Of a DNA stretch of 64,000 nt, positions 43,141 to 53,060 are shown piece after piece. Below the pieces are notes generated by a model, which ran no database searches, was not told where the DNA came from, and saw only the letters and a list, made by a program, of their open reading frames with translations. Each line of letters begins with the position of its first letter. Within the stretch, counting starts at the first letter, position 1. Both the position numbers and the translations under genes were made by a program. The DNA comes from JBDFMH01 sp047238125 (GTDB lineage Bacteria; Pseudomonadota; Alphaproteobacteria; Sphingomonadales; Sphingomonadaceae), in the NCBI RefSeq assembly GCF_047238125.1, contig NZ_JBDFMH010000001.1:1426001-1490000 (forward strand). The letters run 5' to 3'.

Positions 43141-43158
43141 TTGTAATAATATTGTCAT
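43141..43158 (+). promoter_or_regulatory. Pho-box-like direct repeat at the 3' end of gspC
   Basis: TTGTAAT-AATA-TTGTCAT on the plus strand matches 11 of 14 half-site positions of CTGTCAT-N4-CTGTCAT, with 11-base spacing. It overlaps the gspC stop and is oriented away from the lipoprotein gene, about 180 bases upstream of that gene's ATG. It may be an auxiliary PhoB site, or a chance match in the AT-rich stretch 43080-43160. Confidence 0.4.
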
Positions 43159-43958
43159 GCAATTGGAACGGCAGTGCGGCCTTCGCGCATTGCACCCGCG
43201 CGTTCATAGCCGAAGCGCATCTCCGGCGACACGGCCACTTCCCGGGCGAGGCCGGCGACATCCTGTGCGCTCAGGATCGCTCGGCCATTGACCGATACCA
43301 GCACGTCACCCGGCTTGAGCCCCGCCGCAGTCAGGATCGGCGCAGGCGCTCCAGACTTGACCAGATATCCCGTAATCCGGCCATCCTGTTCGCGCGGCGC
43401 CAGCGCGAGCTGGAACTCGATCCCGCGATTGCGTTCCGACTGGCTGGGTGTTCGATCCTGGCCGTTTGCAGCCGCCACGAGCAGAGTGCGCGCACCGGAT
43501 TCGATGCCGCTGATCCGGCTGGTTCCGCTGGCGTCGACCAGCGCCAGAGTCACATCGCGGCCATGATCGGACAGCCGCACCGAATCAACGCTGACCGACT
43601 TCAGTATGATGCCGGGGGCAGCTTGCCAGCCCGGCCGCACCAGCATCTGCGCGCCGCCGCGCCGCGCGATGACCGCGGCTTGGCCGGTCACGCCGTGCAG
43701 CACGAGATCGGCGATCGATGCCGTGGCCGGAGCCGATTGGGCAGCCGGGGCAATCACGGGCGGCCCGGCGGGCACCGGCGCTTCGGCTACCGGCAAAACC
43801 GCATCCGCCGGGATAGCCGCATCATCCGGGTCAGGCAGTGCGATCGCGAGCAGCGCCGCCAGCCCCGCTCCGCCCAGCGCGAGCCAAACGGCACGCGGCA
43901 AGCTCTGCGCCGGGGCGGCGGCGGCGGTGGCCGGCAGCTGGTCGATCGCGATGCGCAT
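43155..43958 (-). CDS. gspC: Type II secretion protein C (GspC) homologue
   Basis: 267 residues: one transmembrane helix (about 23-42), a Pro/Ala-rich linker, an HR domain (LVLHGVTGQAAVIARRGGAQ to about 135) and a C-terminal PDZ domain (GLKPGDVLVSVNGRAILSAQDVAGL). That is the full domain order of GspC, the inner-membrane protein that links the secretion platform to the GspD secretin. No gspD-gspN genes follow; it stands alone between lptD and the lipoprotein/receptor genes. The absence of a ribosome site and a Pho-box-like repeat only 22 bases upstream suggest a leaderless transcript. Confidence 0.85.
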   Translation of the reverse strand: MRIAIDQLPATAAAAPAQSLPRAVWLALGGAGLAALLAIALPDPDDAAIPADAVLPVAEAPVPAGPPVIAPAAQSAPATASIADLVLHGVTGQAAVIARRGGAQMLVRPGWQAAPGIILKSVSVDSVRLSDHGRDVTLALVDASGTSRISGIESGARTLLVAAANGQDRTPSQSERNRGIEFQLALAPREQDGRITGYLVKSGAPAPILTAAGLKPGDVLVSVNGRAILSAQDVAGLAREVAVSPEMRFGYERAGAMREGRTAVPIA

Positions 43959-43980
43959 CGCCGGCGGCTAGCCTGCGGAG

Positions 43981-43998
43981 ATGACGGAACGATGACGC
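43981..43998 (-). promoter_or_regulatory. Pho-box-like direct repeat upstream of gspC
   Basis: On the minus strand GCGTCAT-CGTT-CCGTCAT, 11 of 14 matches to CTGTCAT-N4-CTGTCAT with 11-base spacing, in the activating orientation. TAGCCG begins 10 bases downstream, the same distance as TAGTCC from the box before the lipoprotein gene. Predicted transcription start would fall next to the gspC ATG at 43958. Confidence 0.55.
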
Positions 43999-44088
43999 TC
44001 ACCGCCTGCCGCAGCCTCGCTTGCAGGCCGCCGCGCGCGATGCGATAGGCAGGCGCGGCCGCGTCGGCCGCTGCGGGGCACCCAGTTT

Positions 44089-46356
44089 TTGAAGCGTATC
44101 GCATCCCTTTGCGTCACCGGCCTGTGCATCACCGGATCGCCGCTTGCGCTTGCATGGTCGGCCGCGGCGGCGGCGCAGGATCTGATGCAGCGCACGGTGG
44201 CGCCGCCGCCCCAGGCCGGCACGCCTGTTCCCGCGAACGAGGAGGAGATCACCTTCAGCGCCGACGAGCTCGGCTATGACGATGCCAGCCAGGTCGTCAC
44301 GGCAAAGGGGGATGTGCGGCTGGTGCGCGCCGGCAACCGGCTGCGTGCGGATAATGTGTCGTGGAACCAGCAGACCGGCGAGGTCACCGCGACCGGCAAT
44401 GTCGCGGTCGTCAATCCAGGTGGCGACACCGCCTATGGCGATTCGGTGCAGCTGAAGGACACGTTGCGCGACGGCATCATCGAGAATCTTCTGCTTGTGC
44501 TGGAAGATGGCGGCCGCCTGGCCGCGGTGCGCGCAACTCGTGTCGATGGCGTCTCCACGCTGGAGACGGCGGCCTACACACCCTGCGACGTCACCTGTGC
44601 CGACGGCAAGCCCAAGGAACCGTCGTGGAAGGTGACGGCGGTTCGCGTGATCCACGATCCGGTGCAGCACCGCATCTCTTACGTCGATGCGCGGCTGTCG
44701 CTGTTCGGTCTGCCGATCCTGTGGCTGCCGCGTTTTTCGCACCCCGATGGCGCCGAGGGTGGCGGGCCGGGCGCGCTGATCCCGCAGGTCCGGTTCAGCC
44801 GCTCGAACGGCGCCGAGTTCGCGCTACCTTATTACATCCAACTGGCGCCGAACCGCGACCTGACGGTGACGCCGCATGTCTATTCGGACGTGCTGCCCGC
44901 GCTCGGCGCGCAGTATCGCGAACTGAACAGCCGGGGCGCCTACCAGATCGGCGGCATGATCACTTATGGCTCGCGGCTGCCGGCCAGCGTCGGGCCGCTG
45001 CCGCCGGGTGCGGATCGCAACCGCGGGCTGCGCGGCTATATCGATGCCAATGGCCGCTTCCAGCTCGATGACTACTGGACGGTCACCGGGTCGACCCGGC
45101 TGGCATCGGACCGCACCTTCCTGCGCCGTTACGATATCAGCCGAGACGATCGGCTGCGCACGATCGTCAACGCGGAGCGGATCGACCGCGACAGCTATCT
45201 ATCGATCGCCGGCTACGCGGTGCAGACGCTGCGTGCGGGCGCGTCGCAGGGCCAGCAGCCGATCGCGTTGCCCGCGATCGATTATCGTCGCCGTCTCGAA
45301 GGCCCGGTGGTCGGCGGCGTGGTAGAAGTCCGCGCGAACAGCCTGGCGCTGCTGCGCACGGCTGGTCAGGATACGCAGCGTGCCTTCACCGGCGTACGCT
45401 GGGATCTGCGCCGCTACACCCCGCTTGGCCAGGAAGTCACCTTTACCGCCTATGCGCGCGGCGACGTCTATCACACCTCCGATACGCTGAGCACGCCGAC
45501 CGTCAGCTATCGCGGCGATCCGGGCTGGACGACGCGCGGCATCGCGGCGCTGGCCGCAGACATGCGCTGGCCGTTCGTGGGCGAATTTCTCGGCGGGTCG
45601 CAGATCCTGACCCCCCGGCTCCAGCTGGTCGCGACCCCGCCGACCAAGAACCTCGCCGTGCCGAACGAGGATGCCCGCGCGATCGAGCTCGAGGATTCCA
45701 ACCTTTTCGCGCTGAACCGCTTCTCCGGCTATGATCGCTGGGAGGATGGCAGCCGTGTCACCTACGGCTTCGAGTGGAATTACGATCGGCCGCGCCTGTC
45801 CGTGCGCACCGTGATCGGCCAGAGTTACCGGCTGACCGCCAAACCCAGCATCTTCCCGCCGGGCACCGGTCTCGACGCGCGCTTCTCCGATATCGTCGGG
45901 CGCACCCGCGTGAAGTTCGATCGCCTGGTCGACATCACCCACCGTTTCCGGCTGGACAAGGACAATGGCGCGATCCGCCGCAACGAGATCGACGTCACGG
46001 TCGGTGGCCGCCGCACCTATGCGACTGCCGGCTATCTGCGCCTGAACCGTGACATCACGCCGGGGATCGAGGATCTCCGCGACCGCGAGGAGATCCGTGT
46101 CGGCGGGCGTCTGCAGGTGACCAGCACCGTCTCCGTCTTCGGATCGACCGTGGTCGATCTGACCGGGCGAGGCGAGGATCCCTTCTCGGTGGCCGATGGC
46201 TACGAACCCGTCCGCCACCGGCTGGGCGTGTTGTATGACGACGAATGCCTGGAGCTGGGCGTAACCTGGCGCCGCGATTATGCGGTGATCGGCGATGCTC
46301 GGCGCGGCAACACCTTCCTGTTGCAGGTGGCGCTGAAGAATATCGGCGGGCGCTGA
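44089..46356 (+). CDS. lptD: LPS-assembly protein LptD
   Basis: 755 residues from a TTG; no in-frame ATG gives a signal peptide. Signal peptide ends near AAAAAQ. An OstA/LptA-like jellyroll (ITFSADELGYDDASQVVTAKGDVRLV) is followed by the 26-strand barrel domain with PILWLPRFSHPD and GALIPQVRFSRSNGAEFALPYY. LptD inserts lipopolysaccharide into the outer leaflet with LptE. Followed by surA, pdxA and rsmA as in many proteobacteria. Cys residues in YTPCDVTC are the expected N-terminal disulfide pair. Confidence 0.96.
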   Translation: MKRIASLCVTGLCITGSPLALAWSAAAAAQDLMQRTVAPPPQAGTPVPANEEEITFSADELGYDDASQVVTAKGDVRLVRAGNRLRADNVSWNQQTGEVTATGNVAVVNPGGDTAYGDSVQLKDTLRDGIIENLLLVLEDGGRLAAVRATRVDGVSTLETAAYTPCDVTCADGKPKEPSWKVTAVRVIHDPVQHRISYVDARLSLFGLPILWLPRFSHPDGAEGGGPGALIPQVRFSRSNGAEFALPYYIQLAPNRDLTVTPHVYSDVLPALGAQYRELNSRGAYQIGGMITYGSRLPASVGPLPPGADRNRGLRGYIDANGRFQLDDYWTVTGSTRLASDRTFLRRYDISRDDRLRTIVNAERIDRDSYLSIAGYAVQTLRAGASQGQQPIALPAIDYRRRLEGPVVGGVVEVRANSLALLRTAGQDTQRAFTGVRWDLRRYTPLGQEVTFTAYARGDVYHTSDTLSTPTVSYRGDPGWTTRGIAALAADMRWPFVGEFLGGSQILTPRLQLVATPPTKNLAVPNEDARAIELEDSNLFALNRFSGYDRWEDGSRVTYGFEWNYDRPRLSVRTVIGQSYRLTAKPSIFPPGTGLDARFSDIVGRTRVKFDRLVDITHRFRLDKDNGAIRRNEIDVTVGGRRTYATAGYLRLNRDITPGIEDLRDREEIRVGGRLQVTSTVSVFGSTVVDLTGRGEDPFSVADGYEPVRHRLGVLYDDECLELGVTWRRDYAVIGDARRGNTFLLQVALKNIGGR

Positions 46357-46471
46357 GCCGACCGGCACGGCGATCCTTGTCGCGGCGGGCAATGAACCCT
46401 ACAGCGCAGGTTAAGCTATGCTGGCGCAGAGGCTGGCGGGCCAGGTGGGGCGCGACGAAGCGAGGACGAGC

Positions 46472-47824
46472 TTGAAGGTCATGAAGATGGGACGCTGGAC
46501 GGCGCTTGCCGCCGCGTGGGCAGCTGCGATCGGGGCGGCCGCGGCGATCGCGCAGACAGTGGACGATGGCGTGGGCCCGACCGCGGCCGGGCTCAACCTG
46601 CCGGCGGAACTCACTGTGTTCGGCAAGGCCGATCCCAAGGTCCGCAAGGCAACAGCGATCGTCAACGGCACGATCATCACCGACACCGATATCGATCAGC
46701 GGCTGGCGCTGGTGGCGGCGGCCAATGGCGGCAACATTCCGGCCGAGGAACGCGAGCGGCTGCGCCTGCAGATCCTGCGCAACCTCATCGACGAGGCGCT
46801 GCAGATCCAGGAGGCCCGCGGCCACGACATCACGATCAGCCCGGAAGAGATCAACCAGACCTTCAACCGCGTCGCTGGCAACTTCAAGCGCGAACCCAGG
46901 GCGTTCGGTGCCTATCTGAAGGAGATCGGGTCGTCCGAGGCTTCGATGAAGCGGCAGATCGAAGGCGAACTGGCGTGGCGCCGGCTGCTGAGCCGCCGGG
47001 TCGAGCCGTTCATCAACGTCGGCCAGGAAGAAGTCGAAGGCGTCATGGCCCGCCTCAACGCTGCCAAGGGCGCACAGGAATACCGCATCGGCGAGATCTT
47101 CCTGTCGGCGACGCCCGCTAATGACGGTGAAGTTCGCGCCAATGCCGATCGCATCGTCGATCAGGTCCGCAAGGGCGCCTCGTTCGTCGCCTATGCGCGC
47201 CAATTCTCGGAAGCGTCCACTGCGGCCGTCGGTGGTGAGCTCGGTTGGGTCCGTGCCGAACAGCTCCCCTCCCAGTTGGCCGAAGTCGCGCAGTCGATGC
47301 AGCCCGGCACGATCAGTCAGCCGGTGCCGCTGCCCGGCGGCTATTCAATCATCGCGGTAATCGACAAGCGCCAGGTCCTGACTGCCGATCCACGGGATGC
47401 CGCGCTGAACCTGAAGCAGGTCGGCATCGAATTCCCGAAGGGCACGACTCAGGCTCAGGCAGGGCCGCGCGTCGAGGCCTTCGCCAAGGCGATGTCGGAG
47501 ATCCAGGGCTGCGGCAAGGCGGACGAAGTCGCCAAGTCGATCGGCGCCGAGGTTGTCGACAATGCCGAGGTTCGGGTCCGCGATCTGCCCGCTCCGCTGC
47601 AGGCGATGATGCTCGAGCTCAATGTCGGTCAGGCCACCCGCCCGTTCGGGTCGCTCGACGATGGCGTGCGATCATTGATCCTTTGCGGGCGCGATGATCC
47701 GCAGGCGGCGAATGGCCCGTCGTTCGACCAGATCCTGGCCCGCATGGAAGAAGAGCGCGTCAATCGCCGCGCCCAGCGCTACATGCGCGACCTGCGACGC
47801 GATGCGGTGGTCGATTATCGCTGA
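46472..47824 (+). CDS. surA: Periplasmic chaperone/peptidyl-prolyl isomerase SurA
   Basis: About 450 residues. Start is the TTG at 46472 (GAGGA 5 bases upstream) or the ATG at 46481; both give the same signal peptide ending near AAAIAQ. The SurA N-domain contains IVNGTIITDTDIDQRLAL and ERLRLQILRNLIDEALQIQEA. One recognisable parvulin domain lies at about 210-310 (RIGEIFLSA, QVRKGASFVAYARQFSEAS, LGWVRAEQL), with a diverged second one. It helps barrel proteins such as LptD, encoded just upstream, to fold. Confidence 0.94.
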   Translation: MKVMKMGRWTALAAAWAAAIGAAAAIAQTVDDGVGPTAAGLNLPAELTVFGKADPKVRKATAIVNGTIITDTDIDQRLALVAAANGGNIPAEERERLRLQILRNLIDEALQIQEARGHDITISPEEINQTFNRVAGNFKREPRAFGAYLKEIGSSEASMKRQIEGELAWRRLLSRRVEPFINVGQEEVEGVMARLNAAKGAQEYRIGEIFLSATPANDGEVRANADRIVDQVRKGASFVAYARQFSEASTAAVGGELGWVRAEQLPSQLAEVAQSMQPGTISQPVPLPGGYSIIAVIDKRQVLTADPRDAALNLKQVGIEFPKGTTQAQAGPRVEAFAKAMSEIQGCGKADEVAKSIGAEVVDNAEVRVRDLPAPLQAMMLELNVGQATRPFGSLDDGVRSLILCGRDDPQAANGPSFDQILARMEEERVNRRAQRYMRDLRRDAVVDYR

Positions 47825-47834
47825 CGGCAGCCCC

Positions 47835-48830
47835 GTGGTCGCACCGCTGGCGATTGCGCTGGGCGATCCGGCCGGGATCGGTCCGGAAATCGTCGGCAAG
47901 GCATGGGATCGCCGGATCGCAGAGGATCTGCCGCCCTTTTTCGCGGTCGGCGATCAGCGCGCGCTGGAAGCGGTCTGGCCCGGCCCGATCGAACGGATCG
48001 CCGGCCCCGAGACCGCCCGCGCTTGTTTCCATCACGCGCTGCCGCTGATCCAGGTCAACGATGCCGGCGAGATCGAGCCCGGCAGCCCCAACGTGCCCGG
48101 TGCGCGCTGCTCGCTCGATTCGCTGGAAATGGCGGTTGGCGTCACCCGTTCGGGGGCGGCGGGCGCGCTCGTCACCGGGCCGGTCAGCAAGGCCCAGCTC
48201 TACGGCATCGGCTTCAGCCATCCCGGGCAGACCGAGTTCATCGCGGAACGCTGCGGCGTGGCGGCCGCCAACGCGGTCATGATGCTGGTCGGCCCGACGC
48301 TGCGCACGGTGCCGGCGACCACGCACCTGCCGCTGGCCGCGGTTTCGCCGATGCTGTCGATCGATCTGATCGTCTCCAAGGCGCGTGCCACCGAGCGCGG
48401 GCTGATCCGCAATTTCGGGATCGAACGGCCCCGACTCGCCATCGCCGGCTTCAATCCCCATGCCGGGGAATCGGGCGCGTTGGGGCAGGAGGAGATCGAG
48501 TTCATCCTTCCGGCGGTCGAACTGTTGCAGGCCGAGGGCATGGATATCGTCGGCCCGCTGGCCGCGGACACCATGTTCCACGCCCGCGCCCGCGCGCGTT
48601 ATGATGCCGCGATCTGCCTCTATCATGATCAGGCGCTGATCCCGCTGAAGACGCTTCATTTCGACGAAGGCGTCAACATGACGCTGGGCTTGCCGATCGT
48701 GCGGACCGCGCCGGACCATGGCACCGCTTTCGAGATTGCCGGCCAGGGCGTGGCGGAGCCGGGCGCGATGATCGCCGCAATCCGGCTGGCCGCGCAATGT
48801 GCGGAGCATCGCGCCCGCGCCTGCTGCTGA
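47835..48830 (+). CDS. pdxA: 4-hydroxythreonine-4-phosphate dehydrogenase
   Basis: 331 residues from the GTG at 47835, which places the conserved APLAIALGDPAGIGPEI at the N-terminus as in other PdxA proteins; an ATG at 47802 inside surA is an alternative. Further markers are VTGPVSKAQLYGIGFSHPGQTEF, FNPHAGESGALGQEE, the PLAADTMFH metal-site segment and YHDQALIPLK. The enzyme acts in pyridoxal phosphate synthesis. Followed by rsmA after one base. Confidence 0.95.
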   Translation: MVAPLAIALGDPAGIGPEIVGKAWDRRIAEDLPPFFAVGDQRALEAVWPGPIERIAGPETARACFHHALPLIQVNDAGEIEPGSPNVPGARCSLDSLEMAVGVTRSGAAGALVTGPVSKAQLYGIGFSHPGQTEFIAERCGVAAANAVMMLVGPTLRTVPATTHLPLAAVSPMLSIDLIVSKARATERGLIRNFGIERPRLAIAGFNPHAGESGALGQEEIEFILPAVELLQAEGMDIVGPLAADTMFHARARARYDAAICLYHDQALIPLKTLHFDEGVNMTLGLPIVRTAPDHGTAFEIAGQGVAEPGAMIAAIRLAAQCAEHRARACC

Positions 48831-48831
48831 C

Positions 48832-49659
48832 ATGGGCCTCGATACACTGCCGCCGTTGCGCGATGTGATCGCACGCCACGGCCTGTCGGCATCCAAGGCG
48901 CTGGGCCAGAATTTCCTGCTCGATGGACAGCTGCTCGACCGGATCGCGCGCGTGCCCGGGCCGCTGGCCGGGGAGACCGTCTATGAAGTCGGCCCCGGCC
49001 CGGGCGGGCTCACGCGCGCTCTGCTGAAGGCCGGCGCGAATGTGATCGCGGTCGAGCGCGACCGGCGCTGCCTGCCCGCGCTGGCGGAACTGGATGCCGC
49101 ATCCGGCGGCCGGCTGCGCGTGATCGAACAGGATGCGCTGGCGATCGACGAGCCGGCGCTGGGCGCGCGCCATGTCGCGTCAAACCTGCCCTATAATGTC
49201 GGCACCGCGCTGTTCGTGCGCTGGCTGACAGCCGATCCATGGCCGCCCTGGTGGCAGTCGCTGACGCTGATGTTCCAGAAGGAGGTCGCCGAACGGATCG
49301 CGGCCGCGCCGGGCAGTGCGGCCTATGGCCGGTTGTCTGTCCTGGCGCAGTGGCGCGCGACGCCCCGGATCGCGCTGCCCGTCCACCGCTCCGCTTTCGT
49401 GCCGCCACCCAAGGTGATGTCGGCGGTGGTCCATGTCGTGCCGGCTCCACAGCCGACCGGCGTATCGATGCGCACGCTGGAGATGCTGACCGCCGCCGCC
49501 TTCGGCCAGCGCCGCAAGATGCTGCGCCAGAGCGTGAGAGGTGTCGCGGGCGCTCTGGACGCGCTCGATCAGGTCGGCATCGATCCGCAGCGCCGTGCCG
49601 AGACGCTGACGGTGGCGGAGTTCGTGGCGGTCGCGCGGGCGATGGAAAGTCGAGACTGA
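48832..49659 (+). CDS. rsmA: 16S rRNA dimethyladenosine transferase
   Basis: 275 residues. SAM-binding motif VYEVGPGPGGLT, catalytic NLPYN (in HVASNLPYNVGT), the N-terminal SASKALGQNFLLD, and a C-terminal helical domain with AFGQRRKMLRQSV. It dimethylates two adenines in the 3'-terminal helix of 16S rRNA. The ATG one base after the pdxA stop gives the expected N-terminus. Converges on the TPR gene. Confidence 0.97.
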   Translation: MGLDTLPPLRDVIARHGLSASKALGQNFLLDGQLLDRIARVPGPLAGETVYEVGPGPGGLTRALLKAGANVIAVERDRRCLPALAELDAASGGRLRVIEQDALAIDEPALGARHVASNLPYNVGTALFVRWLTADPWPPWWQSLTLMFQKEVAERIAAAPGSAAYGRLSVLAQWRATPRIALPVHRSAFVPPPKVMSAVVHVVPAPQPTGVSMRTLEMLTAAAFGQRRKMLRQSVRGVAGALDALDQVGIDPQRRAETLTVAEFVAVARAMESRD

Positions 49660-49778
49660 CCGCGACACAAGATCGTCACATACGATGGAGCCGTGCGTTG
49701 CGAGCGAGGTCTAGCCACGCCCATCGCCGTCGCTCGAAAAACGCGAACGCGTGGAACCCGGGCTAGCGCCTCGACCGA

Positions 49779-50306
49779 TCAATTCTTCGGTGCGACGGCT
49801 TCCTTGCCCTTCGGCGGCACCACGGTCGTCGCCTGCGCGGTCACCACCGCCGGCGGCGGGCCCTTGGCGATCGCGGCGGCCAGCGATGTCGCCGGCGCGC
49901 AATCGACTTTGCACAGCCCCTTGATGCGGACGAGATTTGCCTTCGCCCGCTCGATCGCGCCGCGCTGGACCATCGCCTCGCCCTGCCCGCCGAGGGCATT
50001 GGTATCGTTGGGCTCGATCTTCAGCGCCTCGCGATACAGGCGGATCGCCTTGCCGGGCAGCTGCTGCGCCTGCGCGACCCGGGCCAGCGACACGAACGCT
50101 GCCCGGTTGCGCGGATCGATCGCCAGCGCGCTTTCCAGCGCGTCGTTGGCGGCGGTCAGATTGCCGGCACGGCGCGCCGCTTCCCCCTGCTGCGCGAGCG
50201 CCACCGATGCCACGTTGATCTGATCGTCTGGACGTTGGCTCAGGCTGACGCTGGACACCGCGGCAAGCGACAGCGAAAGGGCCAGGGCGATCGGGGAAAA
50301 GCGCAT
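49779..50306 (-). CDS. Exported tetratricopeptide-repeat protein
   Basis: 175 residues from the ATG at 50306 (GGAG 6 bases upstream). Signal peptide followed by about three TPR units: QGEAARRAGNLTAANDALESALAIDPRN, AAFVSLARVAQAQQLPGKAIRLYREALKIEPND and ALGGQGEAMVQRGAIERAKANL. A LCKVDC pair and a Pro/Ala/Val-rich tail close it. Likely a periplasmic protein-protein interaction module. Downstream of the RsmB-like gene on the same strand. Confidence 0.85.
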   Translation of the reverse strand: MRFSPIALALSLSLAAVSSVSLSQRPDDQINVASVALAQQGEAARRAGNLTAANDALESALAIDPRNRAAFVSLARVAQAQQLPGKAIRLYREALKIEPNDTNALGGQGEAMVQRGAIERAKANLVRIKGLCKVDCAPATSLAAAIAKGPPPAVVTAQATTVVPPKGKEAVAPKN

Positions 50307-50338
50307 GAACAGCTCCGTGACGGTCGGTTGCGGCGTTT

Positions 50339-51514
50339 CTAGCATGGCCGCTCCAGCCTCGCGACGAAAAAGCCGTCGGTGCCGTCCCGCGCGGGCGTCA
50401 GCACCCGGCCAGACCCGCGCGCCGTGCCGAAATCGGGATGGATGGCGCCGCCCCGCCAGCCCGGATGGCGATCGAGGAAGCCCGCCGCCTGATCGGCGCC
50501 TTCGGCATCCAGCAGCGAACAGACGATATAAACGAGCACGCCGCCCGGCATGACGAGTTCGGCGCCGAGATCGAGCAATCGCGCCTGCAATGCCACGAGC
50601 TGTTCCAGCCGCTTCGGCGTCAGCCGCCAGCGCGCTTCCGGATTGCGCCGCCAGGTGCCCGTGCCCGAGCACGGGGCATCGACCAGCACGACATCAGCCG
50701 CGCCGATCAGCGCGACCAGCGCATCGCCCTCGCGACCGGGATCCAGCAGCTGAGTCTCGACCGATACCCCCGCCCGCTCCGCACGCGGGGCCAGCCGCGA
50801 CAGCCGGCCGCGATCGGTATCGGTCGCGATCAGCCGCCCCTGCCCCGCCATCATCGCCGCCAGCGCCAGCGTCTTGCCGCCGCCGCCCGCACACAGGTCG
50901 ATCACCGTCATCCCAGGCTGCGCGCCTGCGGCCAGGCTGACGAGCTGGCTGCCTTCGTCCTGCACCTCGATCAGCCCGTCGTGCCAGGCCTCCAGCGTCT
51001 CGACATCTGTGCCTTCGGGCAGGCGCAGCCCGTCCGGGGCGTGGGGCGTGGGCATTGCCCCTGCAATCGCGATGCCGGCACGATCGGCGCGCAGCCGGTT
51101 GACCCGCACGTCGAGCGGCGCGCGATCGAGCAGCGCAGCCATGCCACCCGGCCCGACCACCGCTTCGATCTGCGGCGCGAGCCAGCCAGGGGCGACACCG
51201 GCGCCGGCCGGCTTCTCACTTGCCGCGATCGCATCGGGGGCGTGCGTGCCGCCGTCGAACAGCGCCGCCACCGCCGGATCGCCAGCCGCTACTCCCAGCA
51301 GCGCCGCGCGGCCGCTGACGGGCCGCTCGCCCGATCGCCGGATCGCGGCATAGACCAGGTCGCGCACCGCGCGGCGATCCTTCGAGCCCGCATAGCGCCG
51401 GGTTTTGAAATAGCGCGCGATCAGCGTGTCGGCCGCCGCACCGCCATCGCGTGCGGCGAGGATGATCTGGTCCAGCAGCTCGATCGCCGCCTGCGCGCGC
51501 GCGCCCGGCGTCAC
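50339..51514 (-). CDS. RsmB/NOP-family class I SAM-dependent RNA methyltransferase
   Basis: 391 residues from a GTG 3 bases after the guaB stop. SAM motif VIDLCAGGGGKTLAL, motif IV DAPCSGTGTWRRNPEARW with its cysteine, and motif VI VYIVCSLL with the catalytic Cys of m5C methyltransferases. The N-terminal part is NusB-like (YFKTRRYAGSKDRRAVRDLVYAAIRR). It methylates cytosine-5 in RNA, probably rRNA. Confidence 0.94.
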   Translation of the reverse strand: MTPGARAQAAIELLDQIILAARDGGAAADTLIARYFKTRRYAGSKDRRAVRDLVYAAIRRSGERPVSGRAALLGVAAGDPAVAALFDGGTHAPDAIAASEKPAGAGVAPGWLAPQIEAVVGPGGMAALLDRAPLDVRVNRLRADRAGIAIAGAMPTPHAPDGLRLPEGTDVETLEAWHDGLIEVQDEGSQLVSLAAGAQPGMTVIDLCAGGGGKTLALAAMMAGQGRLIATDTDRGRLSRLAPRAERAGVSVETQLLDPGREGDALVALIGAADVVLVDAPCSGTGTWRRNPEARWRLTPKRLEQLVALQARLLDLGAELVMPGGVLVYIVCSLLDAEGADQAAGFLDRHPGWRGGAIHPDFGTARGSGRVLTPARDGTDGFFVARLERPC

Positions 51515-51517
51515 CGC

Positions 51518-52978
<1,461 letters not shown>

Positions 52979-53060
52979 GGCGGCCGATAGACGGTCACCC
53001 CGATTCGGGTCCACCCCTAGTTGCAGCCGAGCCGCCCGCCCTGCCCGGCAGGGACGACGG

